DNA from: Paraburkholderia adhaesiva
GTDB taxonomy: Bacteria; Pseudomonadota; Gammaproteobacteria; Burkholderiales; Burkholderiaceae
DNA length: 64,000 bases
Assembly (NCBI RefSeq): GCF_021390575.1
Contig: NZ_JAJEJQ010000002.1
Span: 1,178,001-1,242,000, forward strand
Direction: 5' to 3'
The number at the start of each line of letters is the position of its first letter. Positions within the stretch are counted from its first letter, which is position 1. Shown one piece after another: positions 52,046-60,608 of this stretch. The notes beneath the pieces are model-generated. The model did no database searches. It had not been told where the DNA came from and saw only the letters and a list, made by a program, of their open reading frames with translations. The translations under genes were made by a program, and so were the position numbers.

Positions 52046-52285
52046 GTTCTGTCAGTTTGAGTTCAACGAAACAACACAGTATCGCGCACCATAGGCCATT
52101 CGGACAAAGTGCCAATGTCCGCGCACGGCATTTGGGTCAATCTGCGGCCCGAAGCTGCCCAACTGTACAAGCGTCGGGCGACTGCAAATATCTTTTGCGC
52201 GACGCCATACCCAACTCACGCGCTCGCGCCGGTCTCGCATGCTGCCGTGTATGCTCGGACATCACATCCTATCCCGTATCGGTTT

Positions 52286-53950
52286 ATGTCCGACACGCCC
52301 CGTTCCACAGTCTCACGTCAACAAGTCAAACGCCTGCGCGCAGGCCGGCGCCATAGCCGCACGATCGATGCAGCGCTGCGGCGGGCCGCCACCTATCCGC
52401 ATCCGGCGGGCCGCGTGGTGCGCATCGAAACGCATATTTCGGTGGTCTATCTGGCCGGACGCTACGCGTACAAGATCATGAAGCCGGTCAATTTCGGTTT
52501 CGTCGACTTCACCTCACTCGATGCGCGCCGCCGTTGCTGCGAAGCCGAGATCCGGCTCAACCGGCCATTCGCAGGCCCGATTTATCTCGATGTGAAACCG
52601 ATTTCAATCGATACAGGACGATGCCACCTCGGCCGGAGAAAAGGCGGCGCACGCGTTATCGACTATGCAGTACGAATGCGGCGCTTCGATCAGCGCCAGC
52701 TATTTTCGAGCCTCGTCGACCATGGCGAACTTGACTTCGCCGACATCGACGCTGCCGCGCAAAAGCTCGCTGCGAACCACATCCATGCGCAGCGGCTAGT
52801 TAGTGAAGGCACGAGGCTTGGGACGGCGGCGTTGCTGCACGACCAGGTGCTGGCGGCGCTTGCGCCTCTCGAACACGATCCGCGCACGGCTGCGGCCGTG
52901 CAAGCCGCGGGATTGCGGCGTTACTGCGAAAGCGAACTCGAACGCAAGGCCGCCCATCTCGACGCACGCCGTGCGCAAGGCTTCGTGCGTGCGTGTCACG
53001 GCGACCTTCATCTCGACAATCTCCTGCGCCACGCAAGCACAACGCTGATGTTCGACTGCATCGAATTCAGCGACGAGCTGCGCTGGATCGATGTCACCGC
53101 CGACCTCGCGTTCCTGCTGATGGACTTGCGCGCGCATGGACACGGCCGCCACGCTAACCGGTTGCTGGCGCGCTACCTGGAGGCGACCGGCGACTTCGAC
53201 GGACTGGCCGCGCTGCCGCTGTATGTGGTGTACCGGGCGCTCGTTCGGGCGATGGTGGCGCTGCTCAAGGCAGGTCCGCCGCGCTCGCAAACCGCGGCGG
53301 CGCGGGAAGGCGCCTGGACTCCGTATCTCGATCTGGCCGCGAAAACGTCACGCAACCGCACGCCTTCGCTTCTGCTGTGCCACGGCTTGTCGGGATCGGG
53401 AAAGTCGGTGGCCAGTCGCGCACTGGCCGAGCAAACCGGCGCGATACGTATCGCGAGCGATACCGAACGCAAGCGCGCGCAGCCGTTCGCCCCGCCCGAC
53501 CTTGAGGCGTTACCGGCCAGCGCCTACACGCCCGAAGCAATCGCAGCGCATTACGACCGGCTCGCCGGGCTGACCGCCGGTGTGCTCGGCGCGAGCTATA
53601 CCGCGCTAGTGGATGCGACGTTCCTGAAGTCCGCGCATCGCGCGCGCTTCATTGCGCTCGGTGAACAGCTGGGCGTACCGGTCCTGATACTCAACTTTCA
53701 CGCTGACACCGCGCGGCTCGTCGAACGCGTAAATGCACGCGCTCGCGGGCCCCGCGACGCGTCGGACGCGGGCGAAGCAGTACTCGCAGCGCAGATGGCG
53801 AGCGCCGACCCGCTCGATCCCTCGGAGCAGCGCATTTCGGTCGATCTGGACACGGACGTACCGGTCGCGGCGTTCGCCACCACGACCTGGTGGACACCGC
53901 TCTTCGACCGGATCGAAGGTTTGTACGAAAAAGAGTCAGCAGACGGATGA
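52286..53950 (+). CDS. Phosphotransferase-like/P-loop kinase fusion protein
   Basis: About 554 aa. The first ~330 residues resemble an aminoglycoside phosphotransferase/kinase-fold protein: VVYLAGRYAYKIMKPVNFGF with the Lys, CHGDLHLDNLL as catalytic loop, and FDCIEFSDELRWIDVTADLA. The last ~190 residues are a P-loop ATPase with HGLSGSGKSVASRALAEQTG (Walker A), ASDTERKR and LVDATFLKSAHRARFIALGE, as in zeta-toxin/gluconate-kinase-like proteins. Both halves can bind ATP. The fused form is widespread in proteobacteria and its role is unknown. ATG 52286 is selected for the best N-terminus; the longer frame runs under another region. Confidence 0.75.
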   Translation: MSDTPRSTVSRQQVKRLRAGRRHSRTIDAALRRAATYPHPAGRVVRIETHISVVYLAGRYAYKIMKPVNFGFVDFTSLDARRRCCEAEIRLNRPFAGPIYLDVKPISIDTGRCHLGRRKGGARVIDYAVRMRRFDQRQLFSSLVDHGELDFADIDAAAQKLAANHIHAQRLVSEGTRLGTAALLHDQVLAALAPLEHDPRTAAAVQAAGLRRYCESELERKAAHLDARRAQGFVRACHGDLHLDNLLRHASTTLMFDCIEFSDELRWIDVTADLAFLLMDLRAHGHGRHANRLLARYLEATGDFDGLAALPLYVVYRALVRAMVALLKAGPPRSQTAAAREGAWTPYLDLAAKTSRNRTPSLLLCHGLSGSGKSVASRALAEQTGAIRIASDTERKRAQPFAPPDLEALPASAYTPEAIAAHYDRLAGLTAGVLGASYTALVDATFLKSAHRARFIALGEQLGVPVLILNFHADTARLVERVNARARGPRDASDAGEAVLAAQMASADPLDPSEQRISVDLDTDVPVAAFATTTWWTPLFDRIEGLYEKESADG

Positions 53951-53968
53951 TCTGCTGACGTCAGTTCG

Positions 53969-54391
53969 TCAATTGTCCGCTTTGTGCTGAGCGACGGACC
54001 AGCCAAGTCCGGGGGAGGTGCGAAAACGCGGCTTGAAGCCGGGCGAACGGCGACACGCTTGCATGCGCTCGCCCATCGCCGCGCACAGATCAAGCCCCTC
54101 ATCGCCGTAGAGGCTCTTCATGGCTTGCTGCACGAGCCCGGCTTCGAACCAGACTTTGAAGCGCCGGTGGCACGTGCGGAAATCGGGATAGCGCTCAGGC
54201 AAGGCTGCCCAGACCGACGCGGTCCACAGCACCCAGTGGATGGCCTCGAACACGGCGCGGGCGCTGTGCGCCGGCCGGCCACGGCCACGCCGCGTGGCAT
54301 CAGGATGGTCCCCGTGAAACAGGGGCCCGATGCTTTGCCACTGTGTTTCAGTCAATTCCGGGCAGGTACGAGAGGATGTCTGGATTTCCAT
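53969..54391 (-). mobile_element. IS5-family transposase fragment (N-terminal DUF4096 part)
   Basis: About 140 aa. It has the DUF4096 pattern of IS5-group transposases: CPELTETQWQSIGPLFHGDH, RGRGRPAHSARAVFEAIHWV and RTCHRRFKVWFEAGLVQQAM. The catalytic DDE part, usually a second frame or the C-terminal half, is missing and the gene next to it is unrelated. No clear terminal inverted repeats or target duplications were found. It is either the remains of an insertion sequence or a domesticated single-domain protein; copies of this lone half are common in Burkholderia. Confidence 0.65.
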
Positions 54392-54819
54392 AAATATTTC
54401 ACCGACAGCAACCGTCCTACGTTACCGCCGTAAGACGTCGGAAAACATCAGACAACACCGAAAACGCTCCGACCTTTGATCATCTGGCCCTTTCCGGCGC
54501 GGCGACCTCATGACCGTTCGCACGGCACGCTGCACTAAGTCGCGATCGAACGCAGGCCGCGCGCGCTAACGAGCGGAGGCAACGCATTTGTCCATCTGTG
54601 TGATCGGCGGCCAGGAGGTAGGCGCGCCCGCAGGATGTCATTTCGTCGAGCGAGCGGCATTGCACGCCGCGACAACGCGAGCGGCGCGAAGCCCGCTATA
54701 CGCCGCGCCGCCGATACCCGGTCACGGCGCGCTTGATGCGCACGGTCTGAATCCGGATCGCTATCCGGTCGCCACTGCGCCCCGGCAGGCGTCGAAGACG
54801 AATCCCGCCCGCCGGCGAG
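54392..54819. other. Intergenic region, no gene seen
   Basis: About 430 bases between the transposase fragment and rpoN. Only short frames with no support. It may include the lost part of the insertion sequence, but I see no DDE-like sequence. Confidence 0.45.
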
Positions 54820-56307
54820 TCAGAACTGCTTGCGCATCTCGGCGGCAGGCAGCTTCATCATCTGTCGATACTTCGTCACCGTCCGTCGGGCCACTTGCAC
54901 GCCCTGCTTCTCCAGCTCGTGCGTCAGCACGACATCCGAGAGCGGGTCGCGAGGGTCTTCCGCGTCGATCATCTCCTTGATGAGCACGCGCACCGCCGCT
55001 GCCGAGCAGGTGCCGCCCGTGCGCGTCTCCAGTTCGCGCGGGAAGAAGCGCTTGAATTCGTAGATCCCGCGCGGCGTCGCCATGTACTTGTTGCCCGTCG
55101 CACGCGAAACCGTCGATTCGTGCAAGCCCAGTTCGTCGGCGACGTCGCGCAGCAGCATCGGCCGCAGCGCGATCTCGCCGTACTGGAAGAACGCCTTCTG
55201 CCGCGCGACGATGCATTCGCCCACGCGCAAGATCGTCTCGCAGCGCTTGTGCGCATTGCGGATCAGCCAGCGCGCCTCCTGCAACTGCTGCGCGAGCGGC
55301 GAACGGCTCGTCTCTCCCGAGCGCGCGAACATTTCCGCATAGAGCTTGTGGATGCGGGCGCGCGGCTCGATCGCCGGATTGACGCTGACCACCCAGCGGT
55401 CGCGCACCTGACGCACGATGACGTCAGGTACGACATAGCCGCCGTCCGCGCGGCCGTACTGATTGCCGGGCTTCGGATCGAGGTGGCGCACGAGCGCGCA
55501 GGCGGCCTGAAGGGCGTGCGCGTCGCAGCCGAGCTGACGCTGCAACTCACCGCTCTCGCGACGCGCGAGCCGTTCAAGATGATCCGTGACGATCCGGTGG
55601 GCAAGATCGCGCTCGGGGGCGTGGTCGGTCATGGCTTCGAGTTGGAGCGCAAGACATTCGGAGAGCGAGCGGGCGCCGATCCCCGGCCGATCGAGCGTCT
55701 GCACCACGCGCAGTGCTACGCGCAGGCGGTCTTCGTCGAGCGTGTAGCCGACGCCGTCGACCTGAGCGAGATCGGCCAGATCCTGGCGCAGGTAGCCGTC
55801 GTCATCGAGCGCTTCGATCACGAGCTGCGCCGCCAGGCGGTCGCGGTCGTCGAGCGGAAGAAGGCGCAGCGCGTCGTGCAGTTGCTCGCGCAGCGAAACC
55901 GGCACGCGGACCCACTCGGAGGCCTCGGAGTCGCCGTCGTCGGCGTCGCGATGGGCCGACGGGCGCAGCAATCCGGACACCGACGTTTCCGCCGTCCAGG
56001 AGGGAGAGTCCGGCTGCATCGAGCCATCTTCCATTGCACTATCCATGCTGCCGCCCGTCGTCTCGACCGGGCCAACCGGCGCCACCGCCGCGGCAGCTTC
56101 AGCGCCCGGCACCCCGCCTGGCGAGCCTTCTGTCGCGTCGCCCGTCTCCGAGGCGGGTGGGACGTATTCGAGGAACGGATTGGTGTCGAGTGCTTCGCGA
56201 AGCTCCTGCTGGAACTCGAGCGACGATAGCTGCAACAGCCGCACAGCCTGCTGCAGGCGCGGCGTCAGCGCAATTTGCTGGCGCGCGTGTAACGCAATAG
56301 AAGGCAT
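54820..56307 (-). CDS. rpoN: RNA polymerase sigma-54 factor (RpoN, second type)
   Basis: About 495 aa. Region I: MPSIALHARQQIALTPRLQQ with the Gln/Leu-rich LLQLSSLEFQQEL. An acidic region II follows (about 50-130, rich in Gly/Ser/Glu). Core-binding and DNA-binding regions include RPMLLRDVADELGLHESTVS (the helix-turn-helix) and the RpoN box ARRTVTKYRQ at the end. It directs transcription from -24/-12 promoters with AAA+ activators. Flanking genes are not those of the standard ntr locus (no hpf/ptsN/raiA), so this is probably a paralog. Confidence 0.9.
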   Translation of the reverse strand: MPSIALHARQQIALTPRLQQAVRLLQLSSLEFQQELREALDTNPFLEYVPPASETGDATEGSPGGVPGAEAAAAVAPVGPVETTGGSMDSAMEDGSMQPDSPSWTAETSVSGLLRPSAHRDADDGDSEASEWVRVPVSLREQLHDALRLLPLDDRDRLAAQLVIEALDDDGYLRQDLADLAQVDGVGYTLDEDRLRVALRVVQTLDRPGIGARSLSECLALQLEAMTDHAPERDLAHRIVTDHLERLARRESGELQRQLGCDAHALQAACALVRHLDPKPGNQYGRADGGYVVPDVIVRQVRDRWVVSVNPAIEPRARIHKLYAEMFARSGETSRSPLAQQLQEARWLIRNAHKRCETILRVGECIVARQKAFFQYGEIALRPMLLRDVADELGLHESTVSRATGNKYMATPRGIYEFKRFFPRELETRTGGTCSAAAVRVLIKEMIDAEDPRDPLSDVVLTHELEKQGVQVARRTVTKYRQMMKLPAAEMRKQF

Positions 56308-56633
56308 GGCGATCCCGGTCGTGAAGGTCGAAACGAACGGACTTAAGCAACACTTATGCCAGTTTTCACAAGCCTCTGTTTTGAAACAGGATCGGGACTT
56401 GCGAGGAAATCACTTCGGTGCCGTTGCGCGACACCCGGCCGGACGTTTTTACAATCGACGGGCAAGATTGTCGCGCCGTTCTGGCGCCGCCTTCAGGGGA
56501 GTCGCCTCCTGGCCCGATCACCTGCCAATGCTCGTGTCGTCCACCCGCCCCGTTTCCGCTTCTGATGCGTCGGCCATTTTGCGCAAAGCGGCACCGCGCT
56601 TGCGGATAGCTGTTCAGACAGAAAATGACCACC

Positions 56634-56674
56634 GCGTGACGTGCCGCGACACGGCATGACGCGGCACGTCACGC
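56634..56674. repeat. Perfect 15-base inverted repeat
   Basis: GCGTGACGTGCCGCG and CGCGGCACGTCACGC separated by 11 bases. It lies between the reductase pseudogene and rpoN, on the upstream side of rpoN. It may be a regulator site or a REP-like element. Confidence 0.6.
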
Positions 56675-56692
56675 GCAAGGCGCAAAAGCATC

Positions 56693-56710
56693 GCCCGCCA
56701 GACGGCGGGC
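56693..56710 (-). terminator. Terminator of the aldo/keto reductase gene
   Basis: On the minus strand GCCCGCC and GGCGGGC form a 7-base stem with a 4-base loop, followed by GATGCTTTTGC. It starts 22 bases after the reductase stop. Confidence 0.55.
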
Positions 56711-56732
56711 GGTCACCATCCGCCAAAACGCG

Positions 56733-57608
56733 TCAACCGCGCTCCGACCGACTGATCTGCTCGCGCCGCTGGCCACCCTGGCGCTCGAGCATCCATCCTG
56801 GATACTCGGCAGGCAATTGGCTCACATCGTCGAGGACGGCAAGTTCTTCCGCCGAGAGCGTGACCTTCGTCGCCGCCACGTTGTCATCGAGCTGATCGAC
56901 GCGTTTCGCTCCGACGATCACCGACGTCACCACGGGCTGATGCAACAGCCACGCAAGTGCGATCTGCGCGACCGAGACACCTTTCTTGTCAGCAATCGAG
57001 CGCATTGCATCCACGCAGTCCCACGCGCGCTCGCGATTCACCGGCGGAAAGTCGAACGTCGTGCGGCGGCTACCCGCCTCACCTTCCGTGTCGCGACCGT
57101 ACTTGCCGCTCAGGAGCCCGCCCGCGAGCGGACTCCACACCATCAGCCCAAGCCCTTCGCTCTTGAGCATCGGCACGAGTTCGCGCTCGAGATCGCGGCC
57201 CGCGATCGTGTAGTAAGCCTGCAGAGATTGAAAGCGTGCCAGCCCGTGATGATGAGCGATGCCGAGCGCCTTCACGATCTGCCACGCCGCCCAGTTCGAG
57301 ACACCCACGTAGCGCACATGGCCCTGCTGAACGAGCGCGTCGAGCCCGCGCACGGTTTCCTCGATCGGTGTCGCCGGGTCGAACGCATGGATCTGGTAGA
57401 GATCGATGTGTTCGAGTTGCAGACGTTTGAGACTCGCTTTCACGCCGTTCATGATGTGGTAGCGCGTGGCGCCGGTCTCGTTGGGCGAGTCGCCCATCTG
57501 CCCGAAGACCTTCGTCGCGATGACGACCTGCTCGCGCGGAATCTTCAGGTTCTTGAGCGCCTGACCGGTAATCTGCTCGGACACGCCCTGCGAATAGACA
57601 TCGGCGGT
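56733..57608 (-). pseudogene. Aldo/keto reductase, 5' end cut off by the integrated element
   Basis: The remaining ~292 codons are a clear aldo/keto reductase of the YajO/potassium-channel-beta type: TADVYSQGVSEQITGQALKN with catalytic Asp/Tyr, VIATKVFGQ with Lys, DLYQIHAFDPATPIEETVRG with His, SNWAAWQIVKAL and SVIVGAKRVDQLDDN. Family members have about 45-50 more residues at the N-terminus (first beta strands and the DTADVY lead-in). These are missing: upstream of the Thr codon the frame runs into AT-rich element DNA and only a GTG at 57647 could start it. The break falls directly beside the serine recombinase gene, so integration most likely cut the gene. The rest of the fold needs the lost part, so the product is probably dead. 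Confidence 0.85.
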
Positions 57609-57625
57609 CCCGAAAAACAGTCTAT
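57605..57625. other. Predicted attachment junction (attL or attR) of the integrated element
   Basis: Homology to aldo/keto reductases ends at about 57608, and the next bases belong to the AT-rich leader of the serine recombinase gene. FFG-TADVY here against FFD-TADVY in intact relatives suggests that the crossover core is within the bases coding for FFG/T, 57606-57617. The partner site is expected outside the window. Confidence 0.6.
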
Positions 57626-57664
57626 ATATATTTGAATCTGCTCTCACGTCTGAAAGGCAGATTC

Positions 57665-59401
57665 ATGAAGAAATCCCTTAATACACGGCCCGTTGCCGCA
57701 GCGACCACGCAGCCCCGCCTGTTTGTATATGGCCGCTTCTCCAGCGCCAGGCAGGACAAGGGCGACAGCTTCGCCCGCCAGATGGACTATGCGCGCCGCT
57801 GGGCTGGCGAACACGGTTACGTCATTGACGATTCCCTGACCATGTTTGACCACGGCCTGAGCGCCTACAAGGGCGAGCACGTCAGGAAAGGCGCGCTTGG
57901 CGCGTTCCTTGCCGCCATCCGCCAGAAAAAACTTGTCTGCGCGGGCGACGTGCTCCTGGTCGAGTCACTCGACCGCCTCAGCCGCGCCGAACCGATCAAC
58001 GCGCAGCGGCAGTTCTCGGACATCATTGATTCGGGCGTCGCCATCGTTACGGCCGACGACGGCCAGGTGTACAGCAAGGAAGGACTGGAACGCGATCCCT
58101 CGCCGCTGTTCGTGGCGCTTGCGTACATGATCCGCGCCCACGATGAAAGCGCGTCCAAGGGCCGCCGCGTGCGCGACGCACTCAGGCGCCAGTGCCAGAA
58201 CTGGGTCACGGGTGAATGGCGTGGCAGGCTCAACGCGGGCAGTGATCCGGCCTGGGTCAGGTACAACCCCGAACGCCGCGCCTTCGACCTCGACCCGCAA
58301 CAGGTCGAAAGCGTGCGGACGATGATTGACCTTTACCGCGAAGGCTACGGCCCTTCGCGCGCCTTCGCGGTGATGCGCGAACGGGGCATCCCCATTCCGG
58401 CCGGTACGTCCGATGCGTGCCGCGCGCACAAGATCATGGAAAACCGCAGTCTCCTGGGCGAAAAGATTGTGACTGTCGAAGGCGACCCGAGGAACCACGT
58501 TGAAACGCAAACGTTCGTGCTCCATGGCTACTATCCGGCTGTCATGACCGAAGCGGAATTTGCGTCCCTCCAGTTCGTGCGGGGCCAGCGTGGACGGCGC
58601 GCGGGCCGGGGTAGCGTCACCGGCATCATGACTGGCATCGGCATTACTTTTTGCGCACATTGTGGCTTTGCGATGGCAAACCAGAATTCCGCGCCGTATG
58701 TCAGAAAGGACACTGGAACCTTGCGCGACGGACAACGGCGGATTCTGTGCAGCGGATGGCAGAAGGCCGCTAACCGCTGTCGCGTTCATGGCTGCTCGAT
58801 CATTCCGATCGAACGCGCGCTCATGAAGTTTTGCAGTGACCAGATGAACCTGGCGGCACTGTTCGCTGACCACGATGAACGAAGCCGCAAGATAGCCGAT
58901 GCGCTCGCGCTCGCGCGCCAGGCCGTCGCCGGTACGGAAAAGCAGATACGGAAATTCATGATGGCCGCCGCCTCGGACGATAGCGTTACGCCTGAAGCGA
59001 TGAAGGCATTCACGCGGGAACTCCAGGAGCGCCTGGGCGCGGAACAGCGCAAGGTCTCCGACTACGAACACGAACTCGAATCATTGAGCCGCCATGCGCG
59101 ACCCGCAGTCGCCGATGCCTGGGCAGAACTTCGCGAAGGCGTCGAAGCGCTCGACCCTGACGCGCGCATGAAAGCACGCCAGCTTGTGATGGACACGTTC
59201 AGGCGCATCGAGATAAGCCTCGCAGATCGCGAAAGGATTGGCCTGTGTTTCGTTTCAAAACGCGACATCGTGGTTGTCCTGTGGCTCGACCGCAAGACTG
59301 GCGAATATGTCCAGGACCCGATTTTCGAACCCGTGTTGCTGGAAAACAGTAACCATGCGGCACTGGCCTGGGTGCCAGCGGCCATGAAGGACGCCGCCTG
59401 A
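57665..59401 (+). CDS. Large serine recombinase/integrase
   Basis: About 578 aa. The resolvase domain is N-terminal with the catalytic Ser in FVYGRFSSARQDKGDSFARQ and the Arg-containing LLVESLDRLSRAEPINAQRQ. A recombinase domain follows (about 170-300: RYNPERRAFDLDPQQVESVR), then a zinc ribbon with FCAHCGFAMANQ and CSGWQKAANRCRVHGC (about 335-385), and a coiled-coil stretch (about 410-490). These are the features of large serine integrases, which join attP and attB without host factors. AAAGG precedes ATG 57665. The gene lies right at the junction with the truncated reductase, so this enzyme most likely made the insertion. Confidence 0.9.
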   Translation: MKKSLNTRPVAAATTQPRLFVYGRFSSARQDKGDSFARQMDYARRWAGEHGYVIDDSLTMFDHGLSAYKGEHVRKGALGAFLAAIRQKKLVCAGDVLLVESLDRLSRAEPINAQRQFSDIIDSGVAIVTADDGQVYSKEGLERDPSPLFVALAYMIRAHDESASKGRRVRDALRRQCQNWVTGEWRGRLNAGSDPAWVRYNPERRAFDLDPQQVESVRTMIDLYREGYGPSRAFAVMRERGIPIPAGTSDACRAHKIMENRSLLGEKIVTVEGDPRNHVETQTFVLHGYYPAVMTEAEFASLQFVRGQRGRRAGRGSVTGIMTGIGITFCAHCGFAMANQNSAPYVRKDTGTLRDGQRRILCSGWQKAANRCRVHGCSIIPIERALMKFCSDQMNLAALFADHDERSRKIADALALARQAVAGTEKQIRKFMMAAASDDSVTPEAMKAFTRELQERLGAEQRKVSDYEHELESLSRHARPAVADAWAELREGVEALDPDARMKARQLVMDTFRRIEISLADRERIGLCFVSKRDIVVVLWLDRKTGEYVQDPIFEPVLLENSNHAALAWVPAAMKDAA

Positions 59402-59404
59402 GCG

Positions 59405-59695
59405 TCACGGGTCCCCGCGCTCCTCGAAACGCCCTGAAGGCTCCGACCAGACCTTCAGGGCTTTTTCACGTATGAGATAACACCGGTAGGACAACACAGC
59501 GATTTCCCACAGGTGTCTGGCGAGATACGGACCAGACTCGACAACGCGGCCCGCTTCGTCCAGGATAGCAAATACCGCAGGATCGCCGTCCGCCGTTGTT
59601 ACGGTAAAGCCGTCCCACATACGCGCCGTCACAACGGCGTACTCCAGTTTCCCGCCGTCCAGCTTCTCGCCATCCTTCACGGTTATCACCACCAT
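59405..59695 (-). CDS. Small unknown protein of the element
   Basis: About 96 aa, mixed alpha/beta-looking text (VVITVKDGEKLDGGKLEYAV, MWDGFTVTTADGDPAVFAIL, EIAVLSYRCYLIREKALKVW). No family is recognised. AGGAGGA stands directly before ATG 59695, so the GTG one or two codons later may be the actual start. The gene's end overlaps the hairpin at 59431-59466. Confidence 0.6.
   Translation of the reverse strand: MVVITVKDGEKLDGGKLEYAVVTARMWDGFTVTTADGDPAVFAILDEAGRVVESGPYLARHLWEIAVLSYRCYLIREKALKVWSEPSGRFEERGDP
59431..59466 (+). terminator. Terminator of the serine recombinase gene
   Basis: GCCCTGAAGG and CCTTCAGGGC form a perfect 10-base stem with an 11-base loop followed by TTTTT, 29 bases after the recombinase stop. 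It lies inside the end of the convergent small gene. Confidence 0.8.
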
Positions 59696-59713
59696 TCCTC
59701 CTGCGCGCCTGGA

Positions 59714-60310
59714 TCAGGTGCAGACCGTTTCGCGCGATACTTCGCACTGCATGACAACAGGGCTGGCACTTCCCGCCAGCGCCGGATCGAACAGCATGTA
59801 CGCTGATACGGAACCGGCAAGCAGTTCCGTGATGAATTCGCGCCAGCGCGTACAGGCGAACCCGGGGACCTCCGGCTGCGCGTCCACGGTAACGGACTCA
59901 CGCGCCGCATGTCCGGCCCTCCACCGCTCAACCTCGCGCGCATGCAGCCCGAACAGGCTGGCAATCTCGCGCAGCAGCAACGGCCATGCATCAGCCGGGT
60001 GTTCGTCGTGCATATGCTGGAGATAGCCCAGCAGACTCTGGTGCGCCAGCAGGAACCGCGTAAAGCCGGAACTGCACCCGAGCAGGTGCGCGACCCGTAT
60101 CATGTTGACCACGCCGCCGCCCTCGAACTGCGCCCGGTATTCCTCATCGGGAATGACAAAGCCGACCGCGCAGCGCCGACCGTCCGGCGCGCGGTAGCGG
60201 CACCGGGAGCCGGACAGGGCGCGTGCGTTCTGCCGCAGCAGTTCGCACGCGACGAAATCGAAGACGTCCTGGGCCGTCAGCAACGCCAGCATCGCTGTCG
60301 TGAGTTTCAT
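59714..60310 (-). CDS. Unknown protein of the element
   Basis: About 198 aa. No recognised domain. N-terminal part helical and hydrophobic (MLALLTAQDVFDFVACELLR), then GSRCRYRAPDGRRCAVGFVI with two Cys around a basic stretch, typical of small phage-encoded unknown proteins, followed by HLLGCSSGFTRFLLAHQSLL and a Trp-Arg rich end. The strand and spacing place it with the neighbouring minus-strand genes. GAGGTCACACC precedes ATG 60310. Confidence 0.65.
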   Translation of the reverse strand: MKLTTAMLALLTAQDVFDFVACELLRQNARALSGSRCRYRAPDGRRCAVGFVIPDEEYRAQFEGGGVVNMIRVAHLLGCSSGFTRFLLAHQSLLGYLQHMHDEHPADAWPLLLREIASLFGLHAREVERWRAGHAARESVTVDAQPEVPGFACTRWREFITELLAGSVSAYMLFDPALAGSASPVVMQCEVSRETVCT

Positions 60311-60353
60311 GGTGTGACCTCATTTCAGGTGTCGTGGAAAGTCCGTGCCCCGA

Positions 60354-60608
60354 TCACGTCTGCTGCTCCATCAGCGCGAGCGCCCGTTCTGCCGTTTTCA
60401 CCGTGAAAGCATGCCATTCCGCGCGGCACCCAGCCAGCGTCGCCCGGGCCTGTTCCGGCTCCTGTCCTGCGGCCAGGGTCAGCGCGTCCATCATGGCGCG
60501 GGCACCGAGAAAATAGGCAACTTTCGCGATATCGTGACATTCCGGGCCGAACGAACTGAACTTCAGTACCGTGTCGATCATTTCAAACGTGTCATTCAGG
60601 TGTCCCAT
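60354..60608 (-). CDS. Small unknown protein of the element
   Basis: About 84 aa, mostly helical (ARAMMDALTLAAGQEPEQAR, EWHAFTVKTAERALALMEQQ). No family recognised. ATG 60608 has AAGGAGG nine bases upstream and overlaps the end of the annealing-protein gene by 17 bases, so it is translated as part of that unit. Confidence 0.65.
   Translation of the reverse strand: MGHLNDTFEMIDTVLKFSSFGPECHDIAKVAYFLGARAMMDALTLAAGQEPEQARATLAGCRAEWHAFTVKTAERALALMEQQT

Larger units (their letters stand above)
56308..56732. other. Gap with large perfect inverted repeat and a terminator
   Basis: No gene is supported. It holds the perfect 15-base inverted repeat at 56634-56674 and a stable hairpin at 56693-56710 just behind the reductase pseudogene. 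The remaining bases before rpoN probably contain its promoter. Confidence 0.5.

Noticed and set aside
54895..56229. 444-codon plus-strand frame over rpoN
   Set aside because: Antisense shadow of a full sigma-54 gene.
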